In this document: piece by piece, positions 36,146 to 44,579 of the stretch | Numbering within the stretch: position 1 is the first letter of the stretch | Layout of the letters: the number at the start of each line of letters is the position of its first letter | Source of the DNA: Acidiferrum sp963764675 | GTDB lineage: Bacteria > Acidobacteriota > Terriglobia > Acidiferrales > UBA7541 | Assembly (NCBI GenBank): GCA_963764675.1 | Contig: CAVXTQ010000006.1 | Location: 124,001-188,000, forward strand | Length of the DNA: 64,000 nt | Direction of reading: 5' to 3' | Program-made: the position numbers and the translations under genes | Notes under the pieces: model-generated | Told to the model about the DNA's origin: nothing | Seen by the model: the letters and a program-made list of their open reading frames with translations, nothing else | Database searches by the model: none

Positions 36146-36856
36146 GTGATTCCCTTTGTTGGTGAAGGCTTGGTTGTATTCGGGCAGGTCATTTCAAAAC
36201 GAGAAAGCGAGGTACCTAACGTGACTGCAGCAACTGCTGAGATTCATCTGAAAAGAGCATATGGCTTTGTTAAGGAAGTGGAGGCCGCAACTGACGAATT
36301 TCGCGACAGGGCCATCAGGCACGACGCGCAAGTTAACTCGGATCAGCCGTTCTTAACTGGAATGGTGGATACAATCAGGGGTTCAAGGGGACTAAAGGAG
36401 AAGAAGTCGGCTCTAATCAGCGACTTGAGCCTCGCCAACCAAGAGATTGATCGTGCTGCGAGCCTCGATTCAGAGGCAAGCATTCAGACGGGAGACGGTG
36501 TTTTTGGCCTTCGGCAACTTCGTAGCCTGATCACATATATGACGGGCCAACTCGAAATGATTTGGGGAAACAGTGAAAGGGCGAAAGGATTTCTGCGCGA
36601 CTCGATACAAATCGTTGAGTTTGCCGACGCGCACTACATGCTAGGGCTTATCTACGAATCGGACTACAAGCCGCTCGCAGCGATGGCGAGATTGTCGCCA
36701 CCGTTGTCTTGGAGGATCAGGCCCGTGCCGGAGAGACCGACAACCGAGCCGCCGATGGTGAATGTACCTGCGCCACCACCGCCGCCAGCCGGCGCCTTAG
36801 CACCGCTGCACGCAGCGATTAGAAACGAAGTCGCAGCCAGGGCGACGAAAAAGTAG
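36146..36856 (+). CDS. truncated hypothetical protein with chimeric C-terminus
   Basis: The first 175 or so residues look like a real helical protein: AEIHLKRAYGFVKEVEAATD, ALISDLSLANQEIDRAASLD and a TPR-like end ADAHYMLGLIYESDYKP. From about 36673 onwards the frame runs antisense through the start of a lipoprotein gene, so the last 58 residues (Pro/Ala-rich) are read-through, not homologous protein. I infer a gene broken at a recombination junction. The start is uncertain: GTG 36146, or GTG 36221, which has a weak GCGAGG upstream. Original function unknown. Confidence 0.4.
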   Translation: MIPFVGEGLVVFGQVISKRESEVPNVTAATAEIHLKRAYGFVKEVEAATDEFRDRAIRHDAQVNSDQPFLTGMVDTIRGSRGLKEKKSALISDLSLANQEIDRAASLDSEASIQTGDGVFGLRQLRSLITYMTGQLEMIWGNSERAKGFLRDSIQIVEFADAHYMLGLIYESDYKPLAAMARLSPPLSWRIRPVPERPTTEPPMVNVPAPPPPPAGALAPLHAAIRNEVAARATKK

Positions 36857-36876
36857 GATTTCAGACCAGGCTTCAT
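36664..36876 (-). pseudogene. 5' fragment of a lipoprotein gene
   Basis: TAAGGAG precedes ATG 36876. The 70 codons give a lipoprotein signal (SYFFVALAATSFLIAACSGA, lipobox IAAC at Cys22-23), a Gly-rich linker, and FTIGGSVVGLSGTGLILQDN, the start of a beta-repeat type common in secreted acidobacterial proteins. It stops right after AASG with a TAG made at the junction with the oppositely oriented fragment. Homologous repeats normally run for hundreds of residues, so this is a remnant with intact translation signals. Confidence 0.6.
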
Positions 36877-37081
36877 GGACTCTTGCTCCTTACCCCGAGT
36901 TACTTCGCCTCCAACGGGCGGGCGTACTAGGACTCACAGTAGTCATCAGCATAGGCACGATTTTTGAGGCAATCAATCGGCGCGAGGTTGCGCTGTGCTC
37001 ACGTAACTAATATCCGTCAGGACGGGCGCAGCCTGCGTTAAGACTGGGCGCCGATCTTAGCGGAGTGCCTGAGGCCTGACG

Positions 37082-38236
37082 TCAACGAGGTTTGTCGGCA
37101 GAGTCGTCGGAGTCGAAGCTCTTGATGCGGGCGACGGCGGGGGCGTCTAGGCGCTGGAGTAGGGCGACCAGGAGGTCGACGGTGCGGTCGAAATCGGCGC
37201 GATCGATGATGCCGTTGTGGGTGTGGGTGGAGCGCGTGGGGACGAGGAGCGTCGTCACGGGGACGCCGCTGCCGTTGAGCTTGATGGCGCCGGCGTCATC
37301 GCCGAAGCCCTGGACGAAATCGTATTGCAGGGGGATGTGGATGTCCGATGCGACTTGCTGGACGAAGTGGACGAGATTGCGGTTGGGATACTCGCTGAAG
37401 GAATAGAGCATGATGCCGGGGCCGCCGCCGAGAGTTTCGAGCGCGGCCTCGGCCCTGTTGCCGGGAGTGTCGTTGGTGATGCCGACCTCGAGCGCAATGC
37501 CGATGTCTGGATTGATGATGCGCGCTGAAGTGGTGGCGCCGCGCATCTCGATGCTGCCTTCTTCCTGAATGGTGGCGGTGTAGAAGATTTGATTGGGGTG
37601 CGGCGTTTTGAAAAGTCGCTGGATCGCTTCGACCATGGCGATGCAGCCGACGCGGTCGTCCCAAGCCTTGGCGAGATAGCGCTGGTTGGGCAGGATCGCA
37701 AATTCGGAGACGGGGACGATAGGATCGCCGGGCGAGATGCCGAGCGCAACGACATCGGCGGCGTTGCGCGCGCCGACGTCGAGGAAATATTCGGTGGTAG
37801 CTGCGCCGCCCTCGCCACGGGAACCGCCGGCGACATGTGCGTCCAGCAGCTCTGTGATGGCAAGGACCGAGCCCTTGGATCCGATGATCGTCCAGCGCTG
37901 ATCGGCGAGCGCCTGCGGCAGCCAGTAGCCGAGCATCTGAACGGAAATGTAGCCGTCGGGACGAATGTGGCGAACGATGGCGCCGAGTTCATCCATGTGG
38001 GCGTCAACCATGATGCGCGGGCCCGCGCTTCCCTGCTGGGCGATGACGGAGCCGAGGCCGTCGTAGGTGATTTTGTCGGCGTAAGGCTTCACGTTTTCGA
38101 CGAAGAGTTTGCGGACCGCGCCTTCGGCGCCCGGAGGTCCCGGGGCCTCGGTGAATTGCTTCATGAGTTGGGTGACGCGGTCCTGAGCGGAGGCGGTGCT
38201 GGCGAGTAGCAAGAATGCGCAGAGAGTTCGCAGCAT
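37082..38236 (-). CDS. M42 family metallopeptidase, exported
   Basis: 384 residues from ATG 38236 with GGAGAA upstream; an ORF extension to 38305 lacks a ribosome-binding site. It has a signal peptide (LRTLCAFLLLASTASAQ), unusual for M42 aminopeptidases, which are mostly cytosolic dodecamers. Dinuclear-metal ligands are visible: VDAHMDELG (His), KAWDDRVG (bridging Asp), IQEEGSIEMRG (Glu pair, catalytic base and ligand), LEVGITND (acidic ligand) and TRSTHTHNGI (C-terminal His). It likely trims peptides in the periplasm. Alternative starts do not remove the hydrophobic segment. Confidence 0.85.
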   Translation of the reverse strand: MLRTLCAFLLLASTASAQDRVTQLMKQFTEAPGPPGAEGAVRKLFVENVKPYADKITYDGLGSVIAQQGSAGPRIMVDAHMDELGAIVRHIRPDGYISVQMLGYWLPQALADQRWTIIGSKGSVLAITELLDAHVAGGSRGEGGAATTEYFLDVGARNAADVVALGISPGDPIVPVSEFAILPNQRYLAKAWDDRVGCIAMVEAIQRLFKTPHPNQIFYTATIQEEGSIEMRGATTSARIINPDIGIALEVGITNDTPGNRAEAALETLGGGPGIMLYSFSEYPNRNLVHFVQQVASDIHIPLQYDFVQGFGDDAGAIKLNGSGVPVTTLLVPTRSTHTHNGIIDRADFDRTVDLLVALLQRLDAPAVARIKSFDSDDSADKPR

Positions 38237-38326
38237 GGTTTGGTTGGTTCTCCGTTGCATCGAGAGGGAGAGTCTACACCAAGGTGGCGGAAGCGGGAGG
38301 CGCACAGCGAAGCGCGCAAAGCAAAG

Positions 38327-38830
38327 TCACTGGGGGCCGGTGAGGTAGGTTTTGCGGTGGCGGACTTGGTAGTTGCCGGAGACTTTGACTTCGATGGTGC
38401 GGTAGGTATTGGCGGGGCCCTTGGGAGTGGGGTAGTAGCCGAGGCGGTATTGCGTGCGAAGCTCGCGATTGATGCGGTCGAAGATACCGTCGAGTTCTTG
38501 GGTAGTGTCCGGATAAAACATGGCGCCGCCCATGGTGTCGGTGATTGTTTCGAGAGCGTGTTCGCCGGCGGTGTTGCGGCCGCTTTCGTTTTTTACCGGG
38601 CGGATGACGATGGTGTAGAGCAGCGAGCCGGAGCGCACGGCTGCTTTGCGGGCAGCATCGAAGTCGGCGTAGCTGGTGGTTTCGCCGGCGTCAGTGACCA
38701 GGATGATGACGCGGCGGCGATCTTCGCCGCGGCGCTCGAGGGTGCGCGAGCCCAGGAGCAAGCCGTCGTAGATCGAGGTGCCCGAGCCGGCCGGAATGCG
38801 GTGAACTGCACTTTGTAGCGCGCGCGACAT
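38327..38830 (-). CDS. VWFA-related acidobacterial protein, C-terminal part (frameshifted)
   Basis: Continues the VWA domain of the N-terminal part: LQSAVHRIPAGSGTSIYDGL supplies the loop with the MIDAS threonine, VIILVTDAGETTSYAD supplies the MIDAS aspartate, and a beta-rich tail ends in YQVRHRKTYLTGP. The two reading frames join inside the run GCGCGCG at 38818-38824. Loss of two bases (or gain of one) there explains the break. A full product would be about 342 residues. The annotated start at 38830 is just the first ATG in this frame, not a natural start. Confidence 0.75.
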   Translation of the reverse strand: MSRALQSAVHRIPAGSGTSIYDGLLLGSRTLERRGEDRRRVIILVTDAGETTSYADFDAARKAAVRSGSLLYTIVIRPVKNESGRNTAGEHALETITDTMGGAMFYPDTTQELDGIFDRINRELRTQYRLGYYPTPKGPANTYRTIEVKVSGNYQVRHRKTYLTGPQ

Positions 38831-39353
38831 CGTCGGTGTAGGCGACGAGTTGCGTGACGTCTTCAGCGATAGAAAACACGGACAAGCGGTCGCCGGGGCG
38901 AAGAACCTGGCCGATGAAGTGCGAGGCGGCTTCTTCTTCGAAATTGATTTCCTTGTGCGCGCTGGCGCTGGCGTCGACCATAAGCGCGAGATCGAGGGGT
39001 TGCTGCGTTTCGGACTCGAAGACTTCGAGCTTTTGTTCGACGCCGTCCTCGAAAATCTGAAAGGCTTCGCGCGGAAGATCGGGCGCGGGGCGGTTGTGCT
39101 CGTCCAGGACGCTGGTGAGGACGCTTACAAGATTGACGCTGACGCGAATTTTGCCGCGCTGGGACGATTGATCGTCGGAATCGCTGCTAGAAGGCGGTAT
39201 TGCAGGCGTCGTGGTGGTGGCGGAGTTGGTGTCGGACTTAGGTTTGCGCGCCCACGGTGGGCGGTCAGTCTGCGCACGAACTGCGCCCGCTAGCGAAATA
39301 ACGAAGAGACATGCGAGGAGTGCCAGGCGGGCTGAGGAGGATGTCGGAGGCAT
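38691..39353 (-). CDS. VWFA-related acidobacterial protein, N-terminal part (frameshifted)
   Basis: Signal peptide (LALLACLFVISLAGAVRAQ), a Ser/Thr-rich linker, a beta domain (IRVSVNLVSVLTSVLDEHNR), then the start of a VWA domain with the MIDAS motif LMVDASASAHKEI. The real sequence ends near YTDDVAR; the last 40 or so residues in this frame are out-of-frame translation. The protein family (VWFA-related, Acidobacteriota) is secreted and of unknown binding partner. It begins six bases after moaE and is probably cotranscribed with moaD-moaE. Confidence 0.75.
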   Translation of the reverse strand: MPPTSSSARLALLACLFVISLAGAVRAQTDRPPWARKPKSDTNSATTTTPAIPPSSSDSDDQSSQRGKIRVSVNLVSVLTSVLDEHNRPAPDLPREAFQIFEDGVEQKLEVFESETQQPLDLALMVDASASAHKEINFEEEAASHFIGQVLRPGDRLSVFSIAEDVTQLVAYTDDVARATKCSSPHSGRLGHLDLRRLAPGLAHPRAPRRRSPPRHHPGH

Positions 39354-39359
39354 CGATAT

Positions 39360-39857
39360 TTAGGATGCAGGTTTCGCGATGGAAGTGTCTGCGGGCGCCG
39401 GGGGGAGTTCTCCGTCGGCCCAGACAGCGCCGTCTTCGAAATACTCCTTTTTCCAGATGGGCACGGTGCGTTTGAGCGTGTCGATGGCGAAGCGGCAGGC
39501 ATCGAAGGCGGCCGGCCGGTGAGGAGCACTGACGGCGATGAAGACGCTGGTTTCGCCGATTTCGAGACGGCCGAGACGATGGGCGATGGCAACGCGATCG
39601 ATGGCGAATTTCTCGTGGAGCGCGGCGGTGATTTCGCGGATCTTGGCAACGGCCATGGACTCGTAGGCTTCGTAGTCAAGATAAAGGGTGCGGCGGCCAT
39701 GGGACTGATTGCGAACGCAACCGTCAAAGGTGACAACGGCTCCGTCGGCGGCGGTGCGGACGTGGCGGATCAGGGCTGCAGCATCGACCGGTTCGCGAAC
39801 CAGGAGAACAAGGTCGTTGGAGGCGGCGGTCATGGGCTTAGGCGAGGTGGTGGACAT
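39360..39857 (-). CDS. moaE: molybdopterin synthase catalytic subunit
   Basis: 165 residues. MoaE transfers sulfur from the MoaD thiocarboxylate onto precursor Z to make molybdopterin. Signatures: GAVVTFDGCVRNQSHGR, LDYEAYESMAVAKI, IAHRLGRLEIGETSVFI, APHRPAAFDACRFAIDTLK and the catalytic-lysine segment PIWKKEYFEDGAVW. moaD lies immediately upstream on the same strand (18-bp gap). The first ATG is used; ATG 39833 is an alternative, since neither has a strong ribosome-binding site. Confidence 0.93.
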   Translation of the reverse strand: MSTTSPKPMTAASNDLVLLVREPVDAAALIRHVRTAADGAVVTFDGCVRNQSHGRRTLYLDYEAYESMAVAKIREITAALHEKFAIDRVAIAHRLGRLEIGETSVFIAVSAPHRPAAFDACRFAIDTLKRTVPIWKKEYFEDGAVWADGELPPAPADTSIAKPAS

Positions 39858-39875
39858 GGCGTGTGAGGAGAACAG

Positions 39876-40142
39876 CTAGCCACCGCTCACCGGCGGGAGG
39901 AAAGCTACTTCGTCTCCGGAAACCAGAGGGGTGTTCCAGGCAGCGAATTCCTGGTTGCGGGAAGCGACCAGCGAGCCGCGATAGCGGGCGAGCTCGGGAT
40001 GGCTTGCGCCGAAGCGGGCGAAGAGCGCTTCGATAGGCGCGCCTTCGGCGAGGTCCACGGACTCCTCAGCGCGGCCGACAATCTCTTTGAGGCGGCCAAA
40101 GAAGAGGACCTTGACACGAATGGTAGGCGAAGCGGTTGGCAC
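39876..40142 (-). CDS. moaD: molybdopterin synthase sulfur-carrier subunit
   Basis: 88-residue ubiquitin-fold protein starting at GTG 40142 (PTASPTIRVKVLFFGRLKEI) and ending in PPVSGG, whose terminal Gly-Gly is thiocarboxylated. The frame is open upstream to 40340, but that extension is Ala/Pro-rich and not MoaD-like. The ribosome-binding site is weak, so the start rests on domain boundaries. It is divergent from the SDR gene at 40344. It works with the adjacent moaE. Confidence 0.88.
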   Translation of the reverse strand: MPTASPTIRVKVLFFGRLKEIVGRAEESVDLAEGAPIEALFARFGASHPELARYRGSLVASRNQEFAAWNTPLVSGDEVAFLPPVSGG

Positions 40143-40343
40143 AGGGGAATTGTAACCCTGAGAAAGAGTTGCGGCCAGTGGCATAGGCGTGGCGCTGGCG
40201 CCAGCAGGCGCGGCAGCGGCTACGGGAACTAAACACGGGTCGCCAGCGTATAGTTGCGCAGACGAGAGTCGAGGGCAGACGGTGCGGCAGGCTTGGACGT
40301 CTGTTCCTGCATCACACCATGAGTTCGTTGTTGGGGGCACTGC

Positions 40344-41303
40344 ATGAAGATTGTGGTTACAGGCTCGACGGGATTAGTGGGGGCGGCGCTGGTGAAGGCG
40401 TTGGCGCGCGACGGGCACACGGTGTGCCGCCTGGTGCGGCGGGAGACCAAGACCACAACCGGTAAGAAAGAATCGGAGAAGCAACGGCCCGCGGGGCAGG
40501 TCGTGGACGTCGCATGGGACCCAGAAGATCCGGGTGCATCGTCGCTGGCGGACTCTCAAGAGAAAGTGGACGGGGCCGAAGGCGTTGTGAATCTGGCGGG
40601 AGCCTCGATTGCCGCGGAGCGATGGACGACCCAGCGCAAGATGCAATTGAGGTCGAGCCGGGTGCGCACGACGCACGCTCTTGTGGCTGCGCTGGAAAAG
40701 GCAAAGGTGCGTCCGAAGGTTTTCGTGTCGGCATCGGCGATTGGAATTTACGGTAGTCGCGGCGACGAAGTATTGAAGGAAGAGAGCAAGGAGGGGGACG
40801 ATTTCCTGGCGGGCCTCGCGCGAGAGTGGGAAGCCGAGGCGAATAGAGCGCAGGCGCTTGGCGCGCGGGTCGTGCTCACGCGGTTTGGGATCATCTTGGC
40901 GAAACACGGCGGCGCACTGCCACAAATGATGCGGCCGTTCCAGTTTTTCGCGGGAGGCAGGGTCGGCTCCGGGAGGCAGTGGATGTCTTGGGTCACGCTG
41001 GAGGACGTAGTGGCGATCGTGCGTTTAGCGCTGGACAACACCGCGGTGAGCGGAGCGGTGAATGTCGTGGCACCGCAGCCGGTCCGAAATGCGCAATTCA
41101 CGGAGGAGCTGGGACGAGCGATGCACCGCCCCGCGATCTTCCCCGTCCCGGCGTTTGCGCTGCGGCTGGCGCTGGGGGAAATGGCGGATTCGCTCCTGCT
41201 GGCGAGCCAGCGGGTGCTACCGACGCGATTGACGAGTTTTGGCTACACCTTTCAACACGGCGACCTGCCGTCAGCTCTTGGGCATGTTCTGCACGAAGAT
41301 TAG
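40344..41303 (+). CDS. TIGR01777-type NAD-dependent epimerase/SDR protein
   Basis: 319 residues. The Rossmann start KIVVTGSTGLVGAALVKAL is followed by VVNLAGASIAAERWT, RVVLTRFGIILAKHGGALPQ and MSWVTLEDVVAIVRLAL, and a C-terminal DUF1731-like region ending in FGYTFQHGDLPSALGHVL. This matches the YfcH/SulA-like extended SDR family, whose physiological substrate is unknown. It is divergent from moaD. A full-length, undamaged gene just upstream of a damaged one. Confidence 0.87.
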   Translation: MKIVVTGSTGLVGAALVKALARDGHTVCRLVRRETKTTTGKKESEKQRPAGQVVDVAWDPEDPGASSLADSQEKVDGAEGVVNLAGASIAAERWTTQRKMQLRSSRVRTTHALVAALEKAKVRPKVFVSASAIGIYGSRGDEVLKEESKEGDDFLAGLAREWEAEANRAQALGARVVLTRFGIILAKHGGALPQMMRPFQFFAGGRVGSGRQWMSWVTLEDVVAIVRLALDNTAVSGAVNVVAPQPVRNAQFTEELGRAMHRPAIFPVPAFALRLALGEMADSLLLASQRVLPTRLTSFGYTFQHGDLPSALGHVLHED

Positions 41304-41534
41304 GAATCGCCGGTTCTGCGAAGCGTGGCATCGCACCGGAGTGGAACTGGAAACCGTGCCTGCGTTCCAAAGCGGGAAGGCGGCTCGTAGAATTGGGCCC
41401 CCAAGAACGACTCTCGCAGCGTTGCCTCAAGAGGAACGCGATCCTCGAAACAATCTATCTGATTGATAGTAAAAATCTTACCAGACAACGCGGCTGATCC
41501 ACGGCTACGTCGGCCATTCTAGGGGTTTCGCTGG

Positions 41535-42539
41535 TTGTTCGCTTGCACAGAGAGGAGCATGCGCCCCTTTCCGCACGCTGGCCGGACGATTCCTGCGGCG
41601 CAAATCCCAGGGCCGACACGTGTGGAGGCGCTTTCATTTCTTGCTCTCCTTGCGGCGGGTGCGTGCACGCTGGGCTGCGCAGGAGTAGGCGCAGGCACTG
41701 TAGCGCCCCCGCCGCCTCCACCTACCTCACCTTCTGTCAGTGTGACGGTGACGCCGTCGAGCGCGACCGTGATTCTGGGAAACTCGCAGACGTTTGCGGC
41801 AACCGTAACGAACGCCAGCGACACCAGCGTCGTGTGGAGTGTCAACGGCGTGCCCGGCGGAAGTGCTGCGATTGGAACGATCACCTCCGGTGGCGTCTAC
41901 ACAGCGCCAGCGGACTTGCCGTCTTCCGCGAGCGTTCACGTCGCTGCGACCAGCGAGGTAGATGCGGCGAAATCCGCGACTGCGAGCGTGACGATTACCA
42001 GCGACATTCAGATTGCGCTCGGGAGCAATGCCGCGGGCGTGGAGCTTGGCGCGACGCGCACCTTTCATGCAGGCATCACCAGCAGCGGTCACCCGGATAG
42101 CACGGTGGTGTGGGGGTTGTCGGGCGGAACGTGTCCATTCGCTTGCGGAACCGTGGACGCTAACGGCAACTTTACCGCGCCCCAGACTCTGCCGAGTCCG
42201 GCAAGCGTGATGCTGACGGCACAAAGCGTGGCCGATGCTTCCAAACGAGCCTCGGTTGCGCTGACGATCACGAGTAACTTCACGCTGCAGGTCGCCGCTC
42301 CGGCTAGCGTGCCGGTTGCAGGTTCCGCCGCGATTGCGGCGACGTTCACTCCGGTCCCCGGGTCCAATCCTACGCAAGCTTTGACGTGGTCGCTGTCCGG
42401 CGGCGGATGCAGTGGAGCTTCGTGCGGGGTGCTGACGGTGGTCACGCAGGAATCGGCCGGGGGGGCGCAACAGCAAACTCCGCCACTTACAATGCGCCGA
42501 CGGCTGCGCCAAGTCCGAATACCGTCACGATCACGGTGA
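41535..42539 (+). CDS. Ig-like repeat lipoprotein, N-terminal part (frameshifted)
   Basis: A lipoprotein-like signal (LSFLALLAAGACTLGCAG) and a Pro-rich linker precede Big2-type Ig-like repeats of about 100 residues. The recurring units are VTNASDTSVVWSVNGVPGG and GGVYTAPADLPSSASVHVAA. The frame is lost at a run of seven G (42459-42465): the true continuation reads GGATANSATYNAPTAAPSPN in the next frame. Start is either TTG 41535 (AGGGG nine bases upstream) or ATG 41559. A rejoined gene would give about 800 residues. Surface adhesion or structural role is inferred only from the fold. Confidence 0.7.
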   Translation: MFACTERSMRPFPHAGRTIPAAQIPGPTRVEALSFLALLAAGACTLGCAGVGAGTVAPPPPPPTSPSVSVTVTPSSATVILGNSQTFAATVTNASDTSVVWSVNGVPGGSAAIGTITSGGVYTAPADLPSSASVHVAATSEVDAAKSATASVTITSDIQIALGSNAAGVELGATRTFHAGITSSGHPDSTVVWGLSGGTCPFACGTVDANGNFTAPQTLPSPASVMLTAQSVADASKRASVALTITSNFTLQVAAPASVPVAGSAAIAATFTPVPGSNPTQALTWSLSGGGCSGASCGVLTVVTQESAGGAQQQTPPLTMRRRLRQVRIPSRSR

Positions 42540-42712
42540 CGCCACAAGCCGACGCGTCGAAGAAGGCGCAGGCAACGATCGCGATTCAACAAGCGCAGCA
42601 AGGCGGAAACGTGAGCGTTTCGCCAGCGGCCGCGACGCTCGCGGCAAATCATCGGGTGACGCTGACGGCACAGGTAAGGGCCACGCCCAACGCAGAGGGA
42701 GCGCGGGTGTGA
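42467..42712 (+). pseudogene. Ig-like repeat lipoprotein, middle segment
   Basis: Between the two frame breaks this segment carries one Ig-like repeat: SATYNAPTAAPSPNTVTITV, then VSVSPAAATLAANHRVTLTA. It has no start of its own and stops at TGA 42710-42712. The next repeat resumes in another frame with VTWSVNGVVGGSGTFG. The shift falls within GGGAGCGCGGG (about 42694-42704); removing one CG pair restores the frame. Confidence 0.6.
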
Positions 42713-43938
42713 CGTGGAGCGTGAACGGCGTTGTGGGCGGCAGTGGCACGTTCGGCCAAATTTGTGTAGTAGCGACAAATCCTTGCCAGCCGGTGACCAG
42801 TGGAACGGCCGCGCAAGTGGACTACCTGGCGCCGGGGGCGATTCCCAGCCCGAATCCGGTGACAGTGCAGGCCACGAGCGCGGCCGATTCCACGCAACAT
42901 GCGAGCGCGCAGATCACGATTCTCAATCATGTGGTGGTGGCGGTACAGCCAGTGAGCGCGACGCTTGCGCTACTGGCTGTCCAGGGATTTGCGGCCACGG
43001 TGATCGGCACGAGCAATCAGAGCGTGGTGTGGCAGGTGCAAGGAACGGCATGCGCGGGAAGCATGGCTTGCGGCTCGATCGCACAAAACGGCGCGTACAC
43101 CGCACCCGGCGCAGCGCCGTCACCGGATGCGATACAAGTTGTCGCGATCAGCTCGGACGATGTATCGCAATCCGGCGTAGCAAACGTGACGATCTCGACG
43201 GGTGTGAGCATTTTGTCGCTGCATCCCGCGAGCGTGTACGCGGGCGGCGCCGACGGCTTTACTTTGCGCGTGGACGGTGGCGGATTTGCGGCGTCCAGCC
43301 CTGGGCCTGGATCGGTGCTGGTGATCGGCGGAACGGAGCGTACGACGACGTGCATTTCCGCGACGGAATGCACGGCACAGGTAGCGGCCGCGGACGTTGC
43401 CGCACCTGGCAGCGTGACGGCGCAGATGCAAAGTCCCGGCGGCACGAAGTCCAACGCGGTTTCGCTGGTGGTGGCTGCGCCGAATGAGTCCGACGAAATC
43501 ATTTCACTCACCAGCGCCGGGCCGGTGGCAGCGGAGAAAGACATCATCGTTGTGGAACCCACGACTGCGGGCGTGTCCGTTCCTGGTAACGACGTGGATC
43601 TGAACGTCGAGGCGCTAGGGGCTTTCTCGCCGGCGAATAATTCGTGCGCGTTGACGGGCAATCCGGTGGTGCTGCTGCGTCCTGCCAGCGGAACTTCGAC
43701 CGCGGACATCTGCCTGTTTTCTGAGAGCGGCCTGGACACGAGCATGACGTTTACCGTCTCCGGCGCCGATCCAAACGTGGGCGGCGTGACGGTGCTGGCA
43801 AAGCAGCCTGTCGGCCTCGGAATCATTCGCTTGACGCTGCAGATTGAGGCCGCGGCAGCTCCTGGTGCGCGGACGGTTTTCATCCAAGACACGAACTTGG
43901 ATAGGACCGCGGCAAGCGGATCGTTGGTTGTGAACTGA
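42709..43938 (+). CDS. Ig-like repeat protein, C-terminal part (frameshifted)
   Basis: 409 codons from the first GTG in the frame. It carries further Ig-like repeats (VTWSVNGVVGGSGTFG, SVVWQVQGTACAGSMACGSI), then an IPT/TIG-like region (SVYAGGADGFTLRVDGGGFA) and a C-terminal beta domain ending in FIQDTNLDRTAASGSLVVN. It belongs to the same gene as the parts at 41535 and 42467. Two downstream genes follow on the same strand within 35 bp each, so the group is probably one operon of exported proteins. Confidence 0.7.
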   Translation: MTWSVNGVVGGSGTFGQICVVATNPCQPVTSGTAAQVDYLAPGAIPSPNPVTVQATSAADSTQHASAQITILNHVVVAVQPVSATLALLAVQGFAATVIGTSNQSVVWQVQGTACAGSMACGSIAQNGAYTAPGAAPSPDAIQVVAISSDDVSQSGVANVTISTGVSILSLHPASVYAGGADGFTLRVDGGGFAASSPGPGSVLVIGGTERTTTCISATECTAQVAAADVAAPGSVTAQMQSPGGTKSNAVSLVVAAPNESDEIISLTSAGPVAAEKDIIVVEPTTAGVSVPGNDVDLNVEALGAFSPANNSCALTGNPVVLLRPASGTSTADICLFSESGLDTSMTFTVSGADPNVGGVTVLAKQPVGLGIIRLTLQIEAAAAPGARTVFIQDTNLDRTAASGSLVVN

Positions 43939-43973
43939 AATGGCGATGCGAACGGAAATGGGGGTCGAGTGAA

Positions 43974-44546
43974 ATGAGCTACGCGGAACGGCGACGGTTT
44001 CTGTGGATCGTTTTTCTGATGGGCTTGGCGCTGCTCGCGATGACCGCCGTTCTGGCGAATGCGACAACGCTGGCGCGCCTGCCGTTTGAGGACCTGGCGC
44101 AGCAGTCCACCGCCGTGGCGAGGTTGCGCTGTTTGGTATCGCAGAGCCGCTGGGACGGCCGGGAAATTTGGACGGAGACGCGCTTTGAAGTGTTGGAGCT
44201 CGACAAAGGGCTGCTGCCGGGGCTGGTGACCGTGCGCATGCTGGGAGGGCGGGCCGGACACTTGCATTCGCGCGTCGACGGCGTGCCGATGTTTCGGAGC
44301 GGTGAAGAGGTTTACCTGTTCTTGTGGGGGCGCCAAGGTGAGCCGTACAGCATTTTGGGATGGTCGCAAGGAACGTTTCGTATCGCGCGGAATCTGGAAG
44401 CGGGAATCGAAAGCGTCACGCAGGATTCGGCGACGGCTTCGATCTTCGATCCGCGAACGCGGGAATTTCGGCGCGGCGGGATTCGGAATCTGCCGGTGGG
44501 GTTGTTTCGCGTGAAGCTGAGGAAGGCGCTGGAAGACAGGAAGTAA
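43974..44546 (+). CDS. exported hypothetical protein
   Basis: 190 residues. One N-terminal hydrophobic segment (LWIVFLMGLALLAMTAVLA) is a signal peptide or anchor. The rest is a beta-rich domain with VARLRCLVSQSRWDGREIWT, TRFEVLELDKGLLPG and VPMFRSGEEVYLFLWG. I recognise no active site. It lies 35 bp after the Ig-like protein and 33 bp before the matrixin gene, all on the plus strand. A chaperone or propeptide-like role for the protease is possible but only a guess from position. Confidence 0.65.
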   Translation: MSYAERRRFLWIVFLMGLALLAMTAVLANATTLARLPFEDLAQQSTAVARLRCLVSQSRWDGREIWTETRFEVLELDKGLLPGLVTVRMLGGRAGHLHSRVDGVPMFRSGEEVYLFLWGRQGEPYSILGWSQGTFRIARNLEAGIESVTQDSATASIFDPRTREFRRGGIRNLPVGLFRVKLRKALEDRK

Positions 44547-44579
44547 GGAGCTGCGGAGACTGGGCTGAGGAGACATGCG

